Positions 23,031 through 31,514 of a stretch of DNA of 51,886 bases are shown here, one piece after another. A program made the translations under genes and the position numbers. Origin of the DNA: UBA668 sp043740085 (GTDB lineage Bacteria; Actinomycetota; Acidimicrobiia; Acidimicrobiales; Ilumatobacteraceae); the NCBI GenBank assembly GCA_043740085.1, contig JAYUCY010000061.1, positions 1 through 51,886 on the forward strand, given 5' to 3'. The notes below the pieces were generated by a model. That model was not told the origin of the DNA, did no database searches, and saw nothing but the letters and a program-made list of their open reading frames with translations. Each line of letters opens with the position of its first letter. Positions within the stretch are counted from its first letter, which is position 1.

Positions 23031-24559
23031 CCATGACTGTTTCCGCCGGCACTGACCCGATCGCCCACGCTCTCGAGAATCAGTTCGGCCTGGCGGATCG
23101 CGTGGTCGATGAGGAGGCACGGGCGAACAGCATCGGCCGCTTCAAGGATGTTGGCATTACGTTGCCGACGTTCGCGCAGCTCGCCGACCCTTCGACGTTC
23201 GATGCGGCAGTCGTCGGCGATGCCGACAAGAACGGCCCCGATGCGCGCAACCTATGGCGGGTGCACTGGTACAACGACACTGCCGGCAACCGGGTCGGCG
23301 TGCCCGATCACGTGGTTTTGCCCAGCTCGCTCACCGGTGTGGAGAGCCCCATCATCGTCGTCTTCGGCGACCGATTTCCGATGATCACGGCACACAAGGT
23401 GCTCGCCGCGTATGCGTGTCTGGCGCCACGTATCGTCACCGGCCAGTTCGATCCCACGCATCACCGCGCCATCTGGCCCTCGACTGGTAACTACGCCCGC
23501 GGTGGCATTGCGATCAGTCGCATCATGGCGTCGCGTGGCGTCGCGATCCTGCCGGCGGGAATGAGCCAGGAGCGTTTCGACTGGCTGGACAAGTGGTGCG
23601 AAAACCCGAAGGACGACGTCATTCGTACCGTCGGCACGGAGAGCAACGTCAAGGAGATCTACGACGCCTGCAACGAACTGGCCAAGGACCCGGGCAACTT
23701 CGTGCTCAACCAGTTCTGCGAGTTCGGCAACCACCTCGGGCACTTCGAGGTCACCGGCCGCGCGCTGGCCCACGCCTTCGAGACCGTGCGCGATGCGTCG
23801 GGTCGCGACCTACGTCTGGCTGCGTTCACCAGCGCCACTGGCTCGGCTGGCACCATCGCTGCGGGTGACCGGTTGAAGCGCGACTACGGCACCAAGATCG
23901 TCGCGGTCGAAGCACTGGAGTGCCCGACGATGCTGGAGAACGGCTTCGGCGAGCACAACATTCAAGGCATCGGCGACAAGCACATTCCGCTGATCCACAA
24001 CGTGATGAACAGCGACCTCGTCGCGGCGGTCAGCGACCAGGCAACCGATCAGCTGTACGCAATGTTCAACAGTGAGGACGGCCTTGGCTACCTGGCCGAT
24101 CGTCGTCATGTGCCGCGCCAAATCCTCGACACGCTGCAGCATTTCGGTCTCTCGGCGATCTGCAACGTGCTCGCCGCCATCAGCACTGCGAAGGTGCTCG
24201 GCCTTGGCGCCGACGACGCCATCATCACCGTCGCCACCGATGGCGCCGCACTGTACCCCAGCGAGTACGCCAAGATCACCGCCCGCGATTTCGGCAACGG
24301 CTTCACCAACCTCGACGCTGCACAGGTGTGGGGCGAGCACCTGGCCAATGTGCCCACCGCCAACACACTCGAGCTCACCGAGCGCGAGCGCAACCGCATC
24401 TTCAACCTCGGCTACTACACATGGGTCGAGCAACAGGGCACGCCGTTTGAACTGTTCGAAGCCCGTCGTCAGCAGTCGTTCTGGCAGGACCTTCGTCGCC
24501 TGCTGCCGGTGTGGGACGAGATGATCACCGAGTTCAATGCTCGCGTTGCGGCCGGCTGA
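23024..24559 (+). CDS. Fold-type II PLP-dependent enzyme (cysteine synthase-like, unassigned reaction)
   Basis: The 511-residue protein is larger than ordinary cysteine synthases. FPMITAHKVLAAYACL contains a candidate PLP lysine, and STGNYARGGIAISRIMAS resembles the Asn-loop region. ATGSAGTIAAGDRLKRDYG is a Gly-rich phosphate-binding loop followed by KIVAVEALE. The C-terminal part (about 400-511) is unlike CysK. Starts ATG 23024 and ATG 23033 are both possible; 23024 lies inside a palindrome. The next gene, another PLP enzyme, overlaps its 3' end by 49 nt, so they probably act together in amino-acid metabolism under the divergent regulator. The substrate is unknown. Confidence 0.72.
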   Translation: MSTMTVSAGTDPIAHALENQFGLADRVVDEEARANSIGRFKDVGITLPTFAQLADPSTFDAAVVGDADKNGPDARNLWRVHWYNDTAGNRVGVPDHVVLPSSLTGVESPIIVVFGDRFPMITAHKVLAAYACLAPRIVTGQFDPTHHRAIWPSTGNYARGGIAISRIMASRGVAILPAGMSQERFDWLDKWCENPKDDVIRTVGTESNVKEIYDACNELAKDPGNFVLNQFCEFGNHLGHFEVTGRALAHAFETVRDASGRDLRLAAFTSATGSAGTIAAGDRLKRDYGTKIVAVEALECPTMLENGFGEHNIQGIGDKHIPLIHNVMNSDLVAAVSDQATDQLYAMFNSEDGLGYLADRRHVPRQILDTLQHFGLSAICNVLAAISTAKVLGLGADDAIITVATDGAALYPSEYAKITARDFGNGFTNLDAAQVWGEHLANVPTANTLELTERERNRIFNLGYYTWVEQQGTPFELFEARRQQSFWQDLRRLLPVWDEMITEFNARVAAG

Positions 24560-25830
24560 GGCTCGCCGTGGAGAGGCCCCTCGCCGCCGGTTGGCAGTGT
24601 CGCGTGTGCGGCGCTTCGGTCGACATCGCCGTGCCGTTCACGTGGCAGTGCCCCAACGCGACCGCTACTGATCGTCATCACGCGCTTCGGCTCGTCCAGG
24701 TGAAGGCGCCGGTGCGACAAGGTGGCCAGGCCAATCCCTTTCTCGCGTTTCGGCCATACCTTGCCTGGGACGGATTTGTTGCGGCGCACGGGCTGACGGC
24801 GGCGGCGCGTGACGCCATGGTCGGGGAGTTGGATTCGCTCGTCGCTTCAGTGGCGGGTACCGGCTTTGTGGAGACACCGATGGAGCACGCCGACGAACTC
24901 AGCCACGCTCTCGGCTTCGGCCGCGACGGAGGTGTGTGGGTGAAGGACGAGACCCGCAACGTGGCCGGTAGCCACAAGGCGCGGCACCTGTTCACGATCC
25001 TGTTGCATCTACGAGCGGCCGAGGAGATGGGCCCTGCGCAGTGGTCGCAGCGGCCTCCGTTGGCAATCGCCTCTTGCGGCAATGCGGCGTTGGCGGCGGC
25101 AACGCTGGCGGCCGCCGTCTCATGGCCCATCCAAGTCTTCGTTCCGCCCTCGGCGAATCTCCACGTGACGAAACGGTTGGCAGAGTTGGGGGCGATGGTA
25201 GTCGAGTGCCCACGAATCCCCAGCGATCCGGCCGGCGACCCATGCGTGCATCGCTTCCGCGAGGCGGTGGCAGCCGGCGCGATTCCATTCAGTGTGCAGG
25301 GCACCGAGAACGCATGGTGTCTCGACGGCGGCCGCACCCTCGGTTGGGAACTGGCAGACGTCATTGAGTGGAACAGGGTGTTCGTCCAGGTCGGTGGGGG
25401 AGCGTTCGCCGCCTCGGTCGCCGAGGGTCTCCGCATGAGCGGTCTCAAGTCGAAGCTCCACGCGGTGCAGACCCAAGCGTGTGCTCCGTTGCAACGGGCA
25501 TGGACGATGTCTCGGTCGCTGTCCCCTGCAGAGCACTGGAGCGAATGCATGTGGCCGTGGGAGAACGTCGGCGAGTCCGCTGCCGACGGCATTCTCGATG
25601 ACGAGACCTACGACTGGCTGCCGGTTGTCGAGGCGATGGAGTCCACAGGTGGCGCACCGGTCGTGGTGACCGAGGCCCACGTTCTGGAGGCCAACGAGCT
25701 CGGCCGCCGCACAACAGGCATCGACGCCAGCCACACCGGCACCGCCGGTCTCGCCGGCCTTCTGGCCATACGCGACCAAGTCGACCCCGACGAACGAGTA
25801 GTCATCATCTTCAGCGGCATCCGCCGCTGA
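24511..25830 (+). CDS. Threonine synthase-like PLP enzyme with N-terminal zinc ribbon
   Basis: The 439-residue protein starts at GTG 24511, inside the preceding gene. The start is set by a zinc ribbon: QCSRCG (Cys10, Cys13) and QCRVCG (Cys30, Cys33), typical of the N-terminus of threonine synthase-type proteins. The PLP lysine is in VAGSHKARHLF, and the Asn loop is SCGNAALAAATLAAAVSWP. A VQVGGGAFAASVAEGL phosphate loop and a C-terminal SHTGTAGLAGLLAI segment follow. Whether it makes threonine or another product is not certain. A shorter start would delete the first knuckle of the ribbon. Confidence 0.8.
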   Translation: MGRDDHRVQCSRCGRLRLAVERPLAAGWQCRVCGASVDIAVPFTWQCPNATATDRHHALRLVQVKAPVRQGGQANPFLAFRPYLAWDGFVAAHGLTAAARDAMVGELDSLVASVAGTGFVETPMEHADELSHALGFGRDGGVWVKDETRNVAGSHKARHLFTILLHLRAAEEMGPAQWSQRPPLAIASCGNAALAAATLAAAVSWPIQVFVPPSANLHVTKRLAELGAMVVECPRIPSDPAGDPCVHRFREAVAAGAIPFSVQGTENAWCLDGGRTLGWELADVIEWNRVFVQVGGGAFAASVAEGLRMSGLKSKLHAVQTQACAPLQRAWTMSRSLSPAEHWSECMWPWENVGESAADGILDDETYDWLPVVEAMESTGGAPVVVTEAHVLEANELGRRTTGIDASHTGTAGLAGLLAIRDQVDPDERVVIIFSGIRR

Positions 25831-25853
25831 CCGCTTCCGCCCGATTGAGGGCA

Positions 25854-25909
25854 AAGTGACGCGCTACCCCAGTCGGAACCTGGTTCACAGCCAGAAAAGC
25901 GCGTCACTT
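25854..25909. terminator. 12-bp perfect inverted repeat between convergent genes
   Basis: AAGTGACGCGCT (25854-25865) and AGCGCGTCACTT (25898-25909) are exact inverted copies around 32 nt. The loop itself holds GAACC/GGTTC. It lies between the ends of the PLP enzyme (+) and the carbonic anhydrase (-), so a bidirectional terminator is likely; a small palindromic repeat element is the alternative. Confidence 0.55.
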
Positions 25910-25926
25910 CCGCGTGGCGGGCGCGG

Positions 25927-26373
25927 TCAGACTTCGTGAAGGCGGCCATCGACTACGTCGTAGACGAAGCCGCGGATGTGTTCCTTGAACGGGACGAACG
26001 GGCTCTGCTGCAGACGGTTGATGCTCTGGCGGGTGTCGACGTACGGGTCGGTGAAGCACTCGAGTGCCCACCACGGCTTGATGCCGACTTCGTGTTCCAA
26101 ATCGGCCTTGAACTGGGCCTCGTTGATGGCTTGCAGGCCACAGTTGGTGTGGTGCACCAGAATGATTTCACGCGTGCCCATCTGGCGCTGCGACAGCACG
26201 AGCGAGCGGATGACGTCGTCGGTCACCACGCCGCCAGCGTTGCGGATGATGTGCGCATCGCCGTGGTCCAGCCCGAGCATCTGGAAGATGTCCATACGGC
26301 TGTCCATGCAGGTCACGATTGCGAGGTGGCGGGCCGGGCGCAGTGCGAGGTCGTGATCGCTGAACTGCGCCAC
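25927..26373 (-). CDS. Beta-class carbonic anhydrase (start possibly upstream)
   Basis: The enzyme interconverts CO2 and bicarbonate with Zn2+. TCMDSRMD gives the Cys and Asp-Arg dyad, and LVHHTNCG gives the His and second Cys ligands. AHIIRNAGGVVTDDVIRSL is the conserved strand-helix segment. The protein (148 residues from GTG 26373) is of the small single-domain kind, like mycobacterial Rv1284. The frame stays open upstream, through DELIAYNEHH, to an ATT at 26433 that has GAAAGG 8 nt before it; that reading aligns better with the family N-terminus. The start is therefore uncertain. Confidence 0.87.
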   Translation of the reverse strand: MAQFSDHDLALRPARHLAIVTCMDSRMDIFQMLGLDHGDAHIIRNAGGVVTDDVIRSLVLSQRQMGTREIILVHHTNCGLQAINEAQFKADLEHEVGIKPWWALECFTDPYVDTRQSINRLQQSPFVPFKEHIRGFVYDVVDGRLHEV

Positions 26374-26441
26374 GTGGTGCTCGTTGTACGCAATCAGTTC
26401 GTCGGCGCAGGGTTGGAATGGCTCGTCGGGAATCGGATTGG

Positions 26442-26471
26442 CCTTTCAGTGGAGCCGGGCCCTTTCAGTGG
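26442..26471. repeat. Two 11-bp direct repeats (CCTTTCAGTGG)
   Basis: Copies at 26442-26452 and 26461-26471 in the region between carbonic anhydrase and clpP. Their position before clpP could be regulatory, but nothing else supports that. Confidence 0.5.
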
Positions 26472-26504
26472 GCCTTGCCGGGGAGAGTCCGGCACGCACG
26501 ACGG

Positions 26505-26510
26505 TAGCGT
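26505..26510 (+). promoter_or_regulatory. -10 box TAGCGT of clpP
   Basis: TAGCGT ends 7 nt before ATG 26518 and decides that start within a long open frame. Confidence 0.55.
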
Positions 26511-26517
26511 GGCGGCC

Positions 26518-27111
26518 ATGACCGACACCACTCATCCCATGGGTCTCGACGGCGGCATGGATCCGCGTCTCGACGTGTTCAACCGCCTGTTGAAGAACCG
26601 GGTGGTCATGCTCGGTACCGACGTCAACGACGACATTGCCAACCAGATCTGTGCGCAGCTGCTGTACCTGGAGGGCGAAGACCCCAACGCCGACATCTGG
26701 CTGTACATCAACAGCCCCGGCGGTTCCGTCACCGCTGGTATGGCCATCTACGACACCATGCAGTTCGTCAGCTGCGAAGTCGCCACCGTGTGCATGGGTA
26801 TGGCCGCCAGTATGGGTCAATTCCTGCTCACCGCCGGCGCTACGGGCAAGCGCTTCACGTTGCCCAACGCACGCGTCATGATGCACCAGCCGCTCGCCGG
26901 TCTTCGTGGCCAGGCCACCGACATCGCCATTCAGGCCGAGCAGTTGGCGTACACCAAGCGCCGTATGGCCGAGCTGATTGCGCACCACAGCGGTCAGCCG
27001 CTGGAGAAGATCCAGGCCGACAGCGAACGCGACCGCTGGTTCACCGCTGAGGAAGCCAAGGCGTACGGCCTGGTCGACTCGGTGATCCTGCGCCGCGGCG
27101 AAATCGCTTAA
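26518..27111 (+). CDS. clpP: ATP-dependent Clp protease proteolytic subunit
   Basis: ClpP is the serine peptidase core that degrades unfolded and SsrA-tagged proteins with ClpX or ClpC. The 197-residue protein has GMAASMGQ with catalytic Ser98, MMHQPLAG with His123 and the oligomerisation segments (WLYINSPGGSVTAGMAIYDTM). The start follows TAGCGT by 7 nt, so it is probably leaderless. It is a single copy here, without clpX or a second clpP, whereas many actinobacteria carry two tandem clpP genes. Its substrates include the products of the tmRNA system at the start of the window. Confidence 0.94.
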   Translation: MTDTTHPMGLDGGMDPRLDVFNRLLKNRVVMLGTDVNDDIANQICAQLLYLEGEDPNADIWLYINSPGGSVTAGMAIYDTMQFVSCEVATVCMGMAASMGQFLLTAGATGKRFTLPNARVMMHQPLAGLRGQATDIAIQAEQLAYTKRRMAELIAHHSGQPLEKIQADSERDRWFTAEEAKAYGLVDSVILRRGEIA

Positions 27112-27146
27112 GAGCGCGCGCTGGTCGCTGCAGGTCGGCGCTGAGA

Positions 27147-27161
27147 TGCGGTACTACCGCA
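27147..27161. terminator. Short hairpin between clpP and a convergent gene
   Basis: TGCGGTA-C-TACCGCA is a perfect 7-1-7 inverted repeat lying 35 nt after clpP and 46 nt after the convergent lipoprotein stop. With a single-nucleotide loop in DNA the real loop would be larger, so this is a weak terminator or binding-site candidate. Confidence 0.3.
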
Positions 27162-27207
27162 GATGAACGCCGATTGAGCGCAGCACCCTTGCACATGGCG
27201 GAACGGC

Positions 27208-27705
27208 TCAGCCACTCGACGTCGGCGGAACGGTCTCGGTCGTGTCCGGTGTGGTCGTCGTTGACGTCAGCAGGGTTGTGGGCGTTGGTGCGACACTGCC
27301 GATCAGCGCGCCACAGCGCTGCTGTGTGTAGCTGATGACTCGATTGGCGGCGGGCTCGCTCTTGCGGGCGGTGTCGGCAACCAACTGCATGGATACCGGG
27401 TCGTTGGGGTCGACGGTGATGGCTGTCTCCAGGTTGGCGACCATCGTCTCCCACTCGGCTTGCACCGCGATCGGGGCCGACTTGGAGACGGTGCGCCACG
27501 CGCCGACAACCCTGTCGATGTCACCGTCCTCGGTGATGGTCGGCGAGTTGAGATCAGTCAGATGATTGCCAACCTGTGTGCAGTAGTTCGCTTCGCTGCG
27601 CTGGTCGGCATCGTCGCCGCAGGCGCTGACCGCGCCGAGGGTGAGCGCCAGCAACGCCGCTGCCAGCGTGCTGATGGTGGTGGTGCTTGCCGCCGGGCTC
27701 CTCAT
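27208..27705 (-). CDS. Small secreted lipoprotein of unknown function
   Basis: The 165-residue protein has a signal peptide with a lipobox (AVSAC near residue 29) and then GDDADQRSEANYCTQVG. A helical-looking region of about 100 residues with two further cysteines (NYCTQVG, QQRCGAL) and a Thr/Pro-rich tail follow. Such short Cys-containing lipoproteins are common in high-GC actinobacteria and have no known role. It is divergent from comM, with 200 nt between them. Confidence 0.65.
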   Translation of the reverse strand: MRSPAASTTTISTLAAALLALTLGAVSACGDDADQRSEANYCTQVGNHLTDLNSPTITEDGDIDRVVGAWRTVSKSAPIAVQAEWETMVANLETAITVDPNDPVSMQLVADTARKSEPAANRVISYTQQRCGALIGSVAPTPTTLLTSTTTTPDTTETVPPTSSG

Positions 27706-27905
27706 TGAAGGATTCTCTCAGGTGATCCACCGTCCGGCGTGGTCACCTTGCGAGAAGGTTGTCATCGACAGGGTTCCCGATATGGTCGGCTTGTTGCCGT
27801 CGGGGAACCGGAGTCCGTTCCCTCCCTCGTTCGTTGGCGTTCGAGCGCACCTCGCCCAGGCGAGTGCGCGGCGTGCGCCTCCAAGTTCGTCGGAGGAGAC
27901 CGCGC

Positions 27906-29420
27906 ATGCTTGCCGCTGTTCGTTCTGCCACGGTGTTCGGAGTCGAAGGACGTCCGGTCACCGTTGAAGTGCATGTATCCACAGGCTTGCCCGCGTTCCA
28001 GATCGTTGGCTTGCCAGATGAGGCGTGTCGCGAGTCTCGTGACCGCGTGCGCGCGGCAGTGCTGTGCAGCGAGCTGGTGTGGCCGTCGTGTCGCGTCACC
28101 GTCAACTTGGCCCCCTCGAACCAGAGAAAGGGCGGCTCCGGGCTCGACCTCGCAATCGCCATTGGGTTCCTGGCTGCGCACGGTCAGGTGCCCGTATCGC
28201 AGATCGAGGGACTCGGGTTCGTTGGCGAGTTGGGTCTTGATGGCAGCCTGCGCCAGGTGGCCGGGGTGGCGCCGATGGTGGCGGCGATGGGCGACGTTCG
28301 CCCGGTTGTTCCCGTCAGCAACTACCGCGAGGCATGGTGCGTGGCGGGGGATGGCGTTCGCGTGGCGCGCACACTTCGAGAGGTGGTTGATGCGCTGAAC
28401 GCTGACGCTCCCTGGCCGCAACTTCCTGATGGCGAGTTTGTCGACGAAGAGCCGCCGTTGCCCGACTTGGCCGACGTTCGCGGCCAAGCCATGGCTCGCC
28501 AGGGGCTGGAAGTTGCTGCGGCCGGTGGCCACCACATGCTGCTGGTTGGGCCGCCTGGCTCCGGAAAGACGATGTTGGCGCAGCGCATACCCGGTCTCTT
28601 GCCAATGTTGGAGCCGGAGGTGTCGCTGCAGGCCACAATGGTGCACTCGGCCGCCGGCGTGCGGCTGCCTGCTGGTGGAATGGTGCAGCGCGCTCCCTTC
28701 AGAGCACCGCACCACAGCAGCTCGATGGTGGCACTCGTGGGTGGCGGCAGTACCAGCCTGCGTCCAGGCGAGATTTCACTCGCGCACGGCGGCGTGTTGT
28801 TTCTGGACGAGCTCGGCGAGTTCGCCCCCAGCGTGCTCGATGGTTTACGCCAGCCGTTGGAGGAGGGTGTCATCCGTCTCGCCCGTGCCCGCGCTTCGGC
28901 AGCGTTGCCGGCAAAGTTCCTGCTCGTGGCCGCCACCAACCCGTGCCCATGCGGCGGCGGTGGGCCGGGTGACTGCCAGTGCGACGAGGCCGCCCGCCTG
29001 CGATACGTTCGCCGGCTGTCCGGTCCGCTACTCGACCGTTTCGACCTGCGCGTGGGGGTCACCCGACCGGGTGTCGAAGACCTGCTCGCGAGCGGTGGTG
29101 GCGAGCCGACGGTGGACGTGGCGGCGCGTGTGGGCGCTGCGCGGCAACGCGCTCTTGACCGCATCGGGATGGTGAATGCCAACATTCCGGCGTCGCATCT
29201 CGACTCGTTGGCGCCGCTGCATCAGGCGGCTCGTCAGCTACTTCGTGATCAGCTGGAACGTGACCAGCTCACCGGCCGTGGCTACCACCGCATTCGGAGG
29301 GTTGCGCGCACCATCACCGACCTACAGGGTGGTGGCGAACTGGTACTTGACGAGCATGTGCAGATGGCGCTCAGCATGCGAGTGCGGCTCAGCATTTCCT
29401 CTCGCGAGCGTGCAGCATGA
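27906..29420 (+). CDS. comM: ComM/YifB-family Mg-chelatase-like AAA+ ATPase
   Basis: The ComM/YifB family of AAA+ proteins includes the branch-migration helicase ComM used during natural transformation. The 504-residue protein opens MLAAVRSATVFGVEGRPVTVEVHVS and has the S5-like N-terminal domain (VNLAPSNQRKGGSGLDLAIA). Walker A is GPPGSGKTMLAQR, and Walker B GVLFLDELGEF is followed by a C-terminal Mg-chelatase-like segment with NPCPCGGGG. The ATG at 27906 has GGAGGAGA 6 nt upstream, so longer frames are rejected. It overlaps dprA by 4 nt. Confidence 0.92.
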   Translation: MLAAVRSATVFGVEGRPVTVEVHVSTGLPAFQIVGLPDEACRESRDRVRAAVLCSELVWPSCRVTVNLAPSNQRKGGSGLDLAIAIGFLAAHGQVPVSQIEGLGFVGELGLDGSLRQVAGVAPMVAAMGDVRPVVPVSNYREAWCVAGDGVRVARTLREVVDALNADAPWPQLPDGEFVDEEPPLPDLADVRGQAMARQGLEVAAAGGHHMLLVGPPGSGKTMLAQRIPGLLPMLEPEVSLQATMVHSAAGVRLPAGGMVQRAPFRAPHHSSSMVALVGGGSTSLRPGEISLAHGGVLFLDELGEFAPSVLDGLRQPLEEGVIRLARARASAALPAKFLLVAATNPCPCGGGGPGDCQCDEAARLRYVRRLSGPLLDRFDLRVGVTRPGVEDLLASGGGEPTVDVAARVGAARQRALDRIGMVNANIPASHLDSLAPLHQAARQLLRDQLERDQLTGRGYHRIRRVARTITDLQGGGELVLDEHVQMALSMRVRLSISSRERAA

Positions 29421-30562
29421 GCGCCCTCCAGTTGGCAAGCAGTGAGCTGCCGCCCGAGGCCTATGTCGCCTCGCTCGCCGGCTTTCGTCACATGAATGTG
29501 CACCGCCTCGGTGCGTTGCTTCGCCATCACTCGCCGCACGAAGCGTGGCAGGTGGTGTTGGGGCAGCGCCCATGCAGCGGATTGATCGCCAAGGTGTTGG
29601 TGGACAGCGACGTGCGCACGATGTGGCGGCGATGTGCCCAGGATCGGCCACCCGCCGAGATCTGGGCCCAGTGCGTGGCCCTCGGTCTGCAGGTACTTCC
29701 CTACGGTCATCAGCACTACCCGGCTGGGCTGCTCGACGATCCGTTCCCGCCGCCTGTTCTGTTCGCAAAGGGCGATATTGGTCTGCTCGCTGGACGCCGA
29801 GTCGGCATCGTCGGCACCCGCAACGCCACAGCCGCCGGTCGCGAGGCGGCACGCTCGTTGGGCTTCGGGTTGGGCACAGCCGGCGTGCACGTGATCTCTG
29901 GGCTGGCCAGGGGAATCGACGGCTACGCGCACCGCGGGGTGCTGGCGGCGGAAGGCGAAGGTCGGCCCATTGGCATCGTCGCCTCCGGCCTCGACGTGGT
30001 GTACCCACGTGAGCACCGCGACCTGTGGGAGGCCGCTGGCAATTGCGGGCTGTTGCTCAGCGAGGCGCCGCCCGGCGTCGCTCCCGAACCGCATCGCTTC
30101 CCGCTGCGCAATCGAATCGTTGCTGCCCTTTCGGAGGTAGTCGTTGTTGTCGAGTCGCGCGAACGCGGCGGTTCGTTGATCACTGCATCGCAGGCCATCG
30201 AACGCAACGTGACCGTGATGGCGGTGCCCGGTCCGATCGGAAAGCGGGCTTCGGCCGGGACCAATGCGCTGCTCTGCGATGGCGCCGCGCCGGTGACGGG
30301 TGTCGACGACGTGCTGACAGCGCTGTCACTGCAGAACACGCGGTCGGCTGTGCTCCCGGCCGACCTTCGCGCCCGCCCTCGCGGCGAAGACATCGCCGTG
30401 TACCGCGTGCTGCACGCCGACCCGCGAACGATTGACGGGGTGACGCTGGCATTGGGTCTCAGCCTGGTCGACGCCGCAATGAGCCTTGCTCGTTTGGAGT
30501 CTGCGGGGTGGGTTGCGCAAGCTGACGGTTGGTTCGAGTGTGTGGGTTCCCCGTTGCGATGA
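29417..30562 (+). CDS. dprA: DNA-processing protein DprA
   Basis: DprA protects incoming single-stranded DNA and loads RecA. The 381-residue protein has the extended Rossmann core (GIVGTRNATAAGREAARSLG, then SGLARGIDGYAHRG, a PLxNRIIAALSEVVVVVE-like stretch and AVPGPIGKRASAGTNAL). An N-terminal SAM-like helical part and a C-terminal winged helix (LGLSLVDAAMSLARLESAGWV) flank it. The gene overlaps comM by 4 nt and is followed 25 nt later by xerC. Confidence 0.93.
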   Translation: MSALQLASSELPPEAYVASLAGFRHMNVHRLGALLRHHSPHEAWQVVLGQRPCSGLIAKVLVDSDVRTMWRRCAQDRPPAEIWAQCVALGLQVLPYGHQHYPAGLLDDPFPPPVLFAKGDIGLLAGRRVGIVGTRNATAAGREAARSLGFGLGTAGVHVISGLARGIDGYAHRGVLAAEGEGRPIGIVASGLDVVYPREHRDLWEAAGNCGLLLSEAPPGVAPEPHRFPLRNRIVAALSEVVVVVESRERGGSLITASQAIERNVTVMAVPGPIGKRASAGTNALLCDGAAPVTGVDDVLTALSLQNTRSAVLPADLRARPRGEDIAVYRVLHADPRTIDGVTLALGLSLVDAAMSLARLESAGWVAQADGWFECVGSPLR

Positions 30563-30573
30563 CCGCCACCGAA

Positions 30574-30579
30574 TACCCT
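30574..30579 (+). promoter_or_regulatory. -10 box TACCCT of xerC
   Basis: TACCCT ends 8 nt before ATG 30588, giving xerC-whiG a likely leaderless promoter inside the comM cluster. Confidence 0.45.
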
Positions 30580-30587
30580 GTGCAGCG

Positions 30588-31514
30588 ATGTCCGTTTCCA
30601 CTTCACCTTCTACGACGATCGCTGGCGCATCTTCGGACACCCCAGCTGCGTGGCATTTGGACGAGTTCGGGTTTTCGCTCACCAGTAGTGCCGTCAACAC
30701 CGTTGCCGCATATCGCAGCGACCTCGTCGGTTTTATCGGCTGGGCTGAGGTCGCGGGGGTGTCGTCGCCGGCCGCTGTCGATCGCCTTGTGTTGCGTCGC
30801 TACGTCTCCTGGCTCACCACCGAGGGGCTGGCGAAGCGCAGTGTGGCGCGCAAGGTCTCGTCGCTGCGTCGCTACTTCGGCTACCTCCGTCGTATGGGTG
30901 TGCTCGCCGTGGATCCCAGCGTTGCTCTTCGTGCGCCGGCCGGGGACAGTCGCCTCCCACGAGTTCTTGATCACGCCGACGTATCGACCTTGCTGGATGG
31001 GCCTTCCCCGGATGACGAGCCGCATTGGCGTCGTCTTCGTGACGACGCAGTACTGGAGATTTTGTACGGCAGCGGCGTCCGCGTCGGCGAGTTGTGCGGC
31101 CTCGACCTGGACTCGCTCGATCTGGCGGGTGGTGCCGTGTCGGTGTGGGGCAAGGGCTCGAAGCAACGTCGTGTGCCACTCAGCCAACCGGCCGTGTCTG
31201 CGCTGCGGGCGTGGCTCGCAATCCGTCGCGACGTTGTGGCGTCGGCGGCCGGCGCAGCGCTGTTTGGTAACGAGCGAGGTGCTCGGCTCACACCGCGCGA
31301 TGTCAGGCGCATCGTCGACCGCCGCTCGCCGCGCCCAACGCATCCGCACGCGTTGCGGCATAGCTTCGCGACGCACCTGCTGGATGGCGGTGCAGACTTA
31401 CGCGCAGTTCAAGAACTTCTCGGCCATGCAGATGTGGCCACTACACAGCGCTATACACATATCAGTAACCACCGCCTCCGCGAGGCCTACGCAGAGGCGC
31501 ACCCCCGAGCATGA
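30588..31514 (+). CDS. xerC: Tyrosine recombinase XerC/XerD-type
   Basis: This site-specific recombinase resolves chromosome dimers. The 308-residue protein has an N-terminal SAM-like core-binding domain (SSLRRYFGYLRRMG). The catalytic domain has Arg165 in YGSGVRVGELCGLD, the Lys beta-hairpin (WGKGSKQRRVPL), HALRHSFATHLL, LLGHADVATTQ and the nucleophile Tyr289 in QRYTHIS. ATG 30588 lies 8 nt after TACCCT. It overlaps whiG by 4 nt. Confidence 0.92.
   Translation: MSVSTSPSTTIAGASSDTPAAWHLDEFGFSLTSSAVNTVAAYRSDLVGFIGWAEVAGVSSPAAVDRLVLRRYVSWLTTEGLAKRSVARKVSSLRRYFGYLRRMGVLAVDPSVALRAPAGDSRLPRVLDHADVSTLLDGPSPDDEPHWRRLRDDAVLEILYGSGVRVGELCGLDLDSLDLAGGAVSVWGKGSKQRRVPLSQPAVSALRAWLAIRRDVVASAAGAALFGNERGARLTPRDVRRIVDRRSPRPTHPHALRHSFATHLLDGGADLRAVQELLGHADVATTQRYTHISNHRLREAYAEAHPRA

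Noticed and set aside
22278..25830. SufR-like regulator as part of a suf Fe-S assembly operon
   Set aside because: No sufBCDS genes occur in the window; only PLP enzymes are adjacent.
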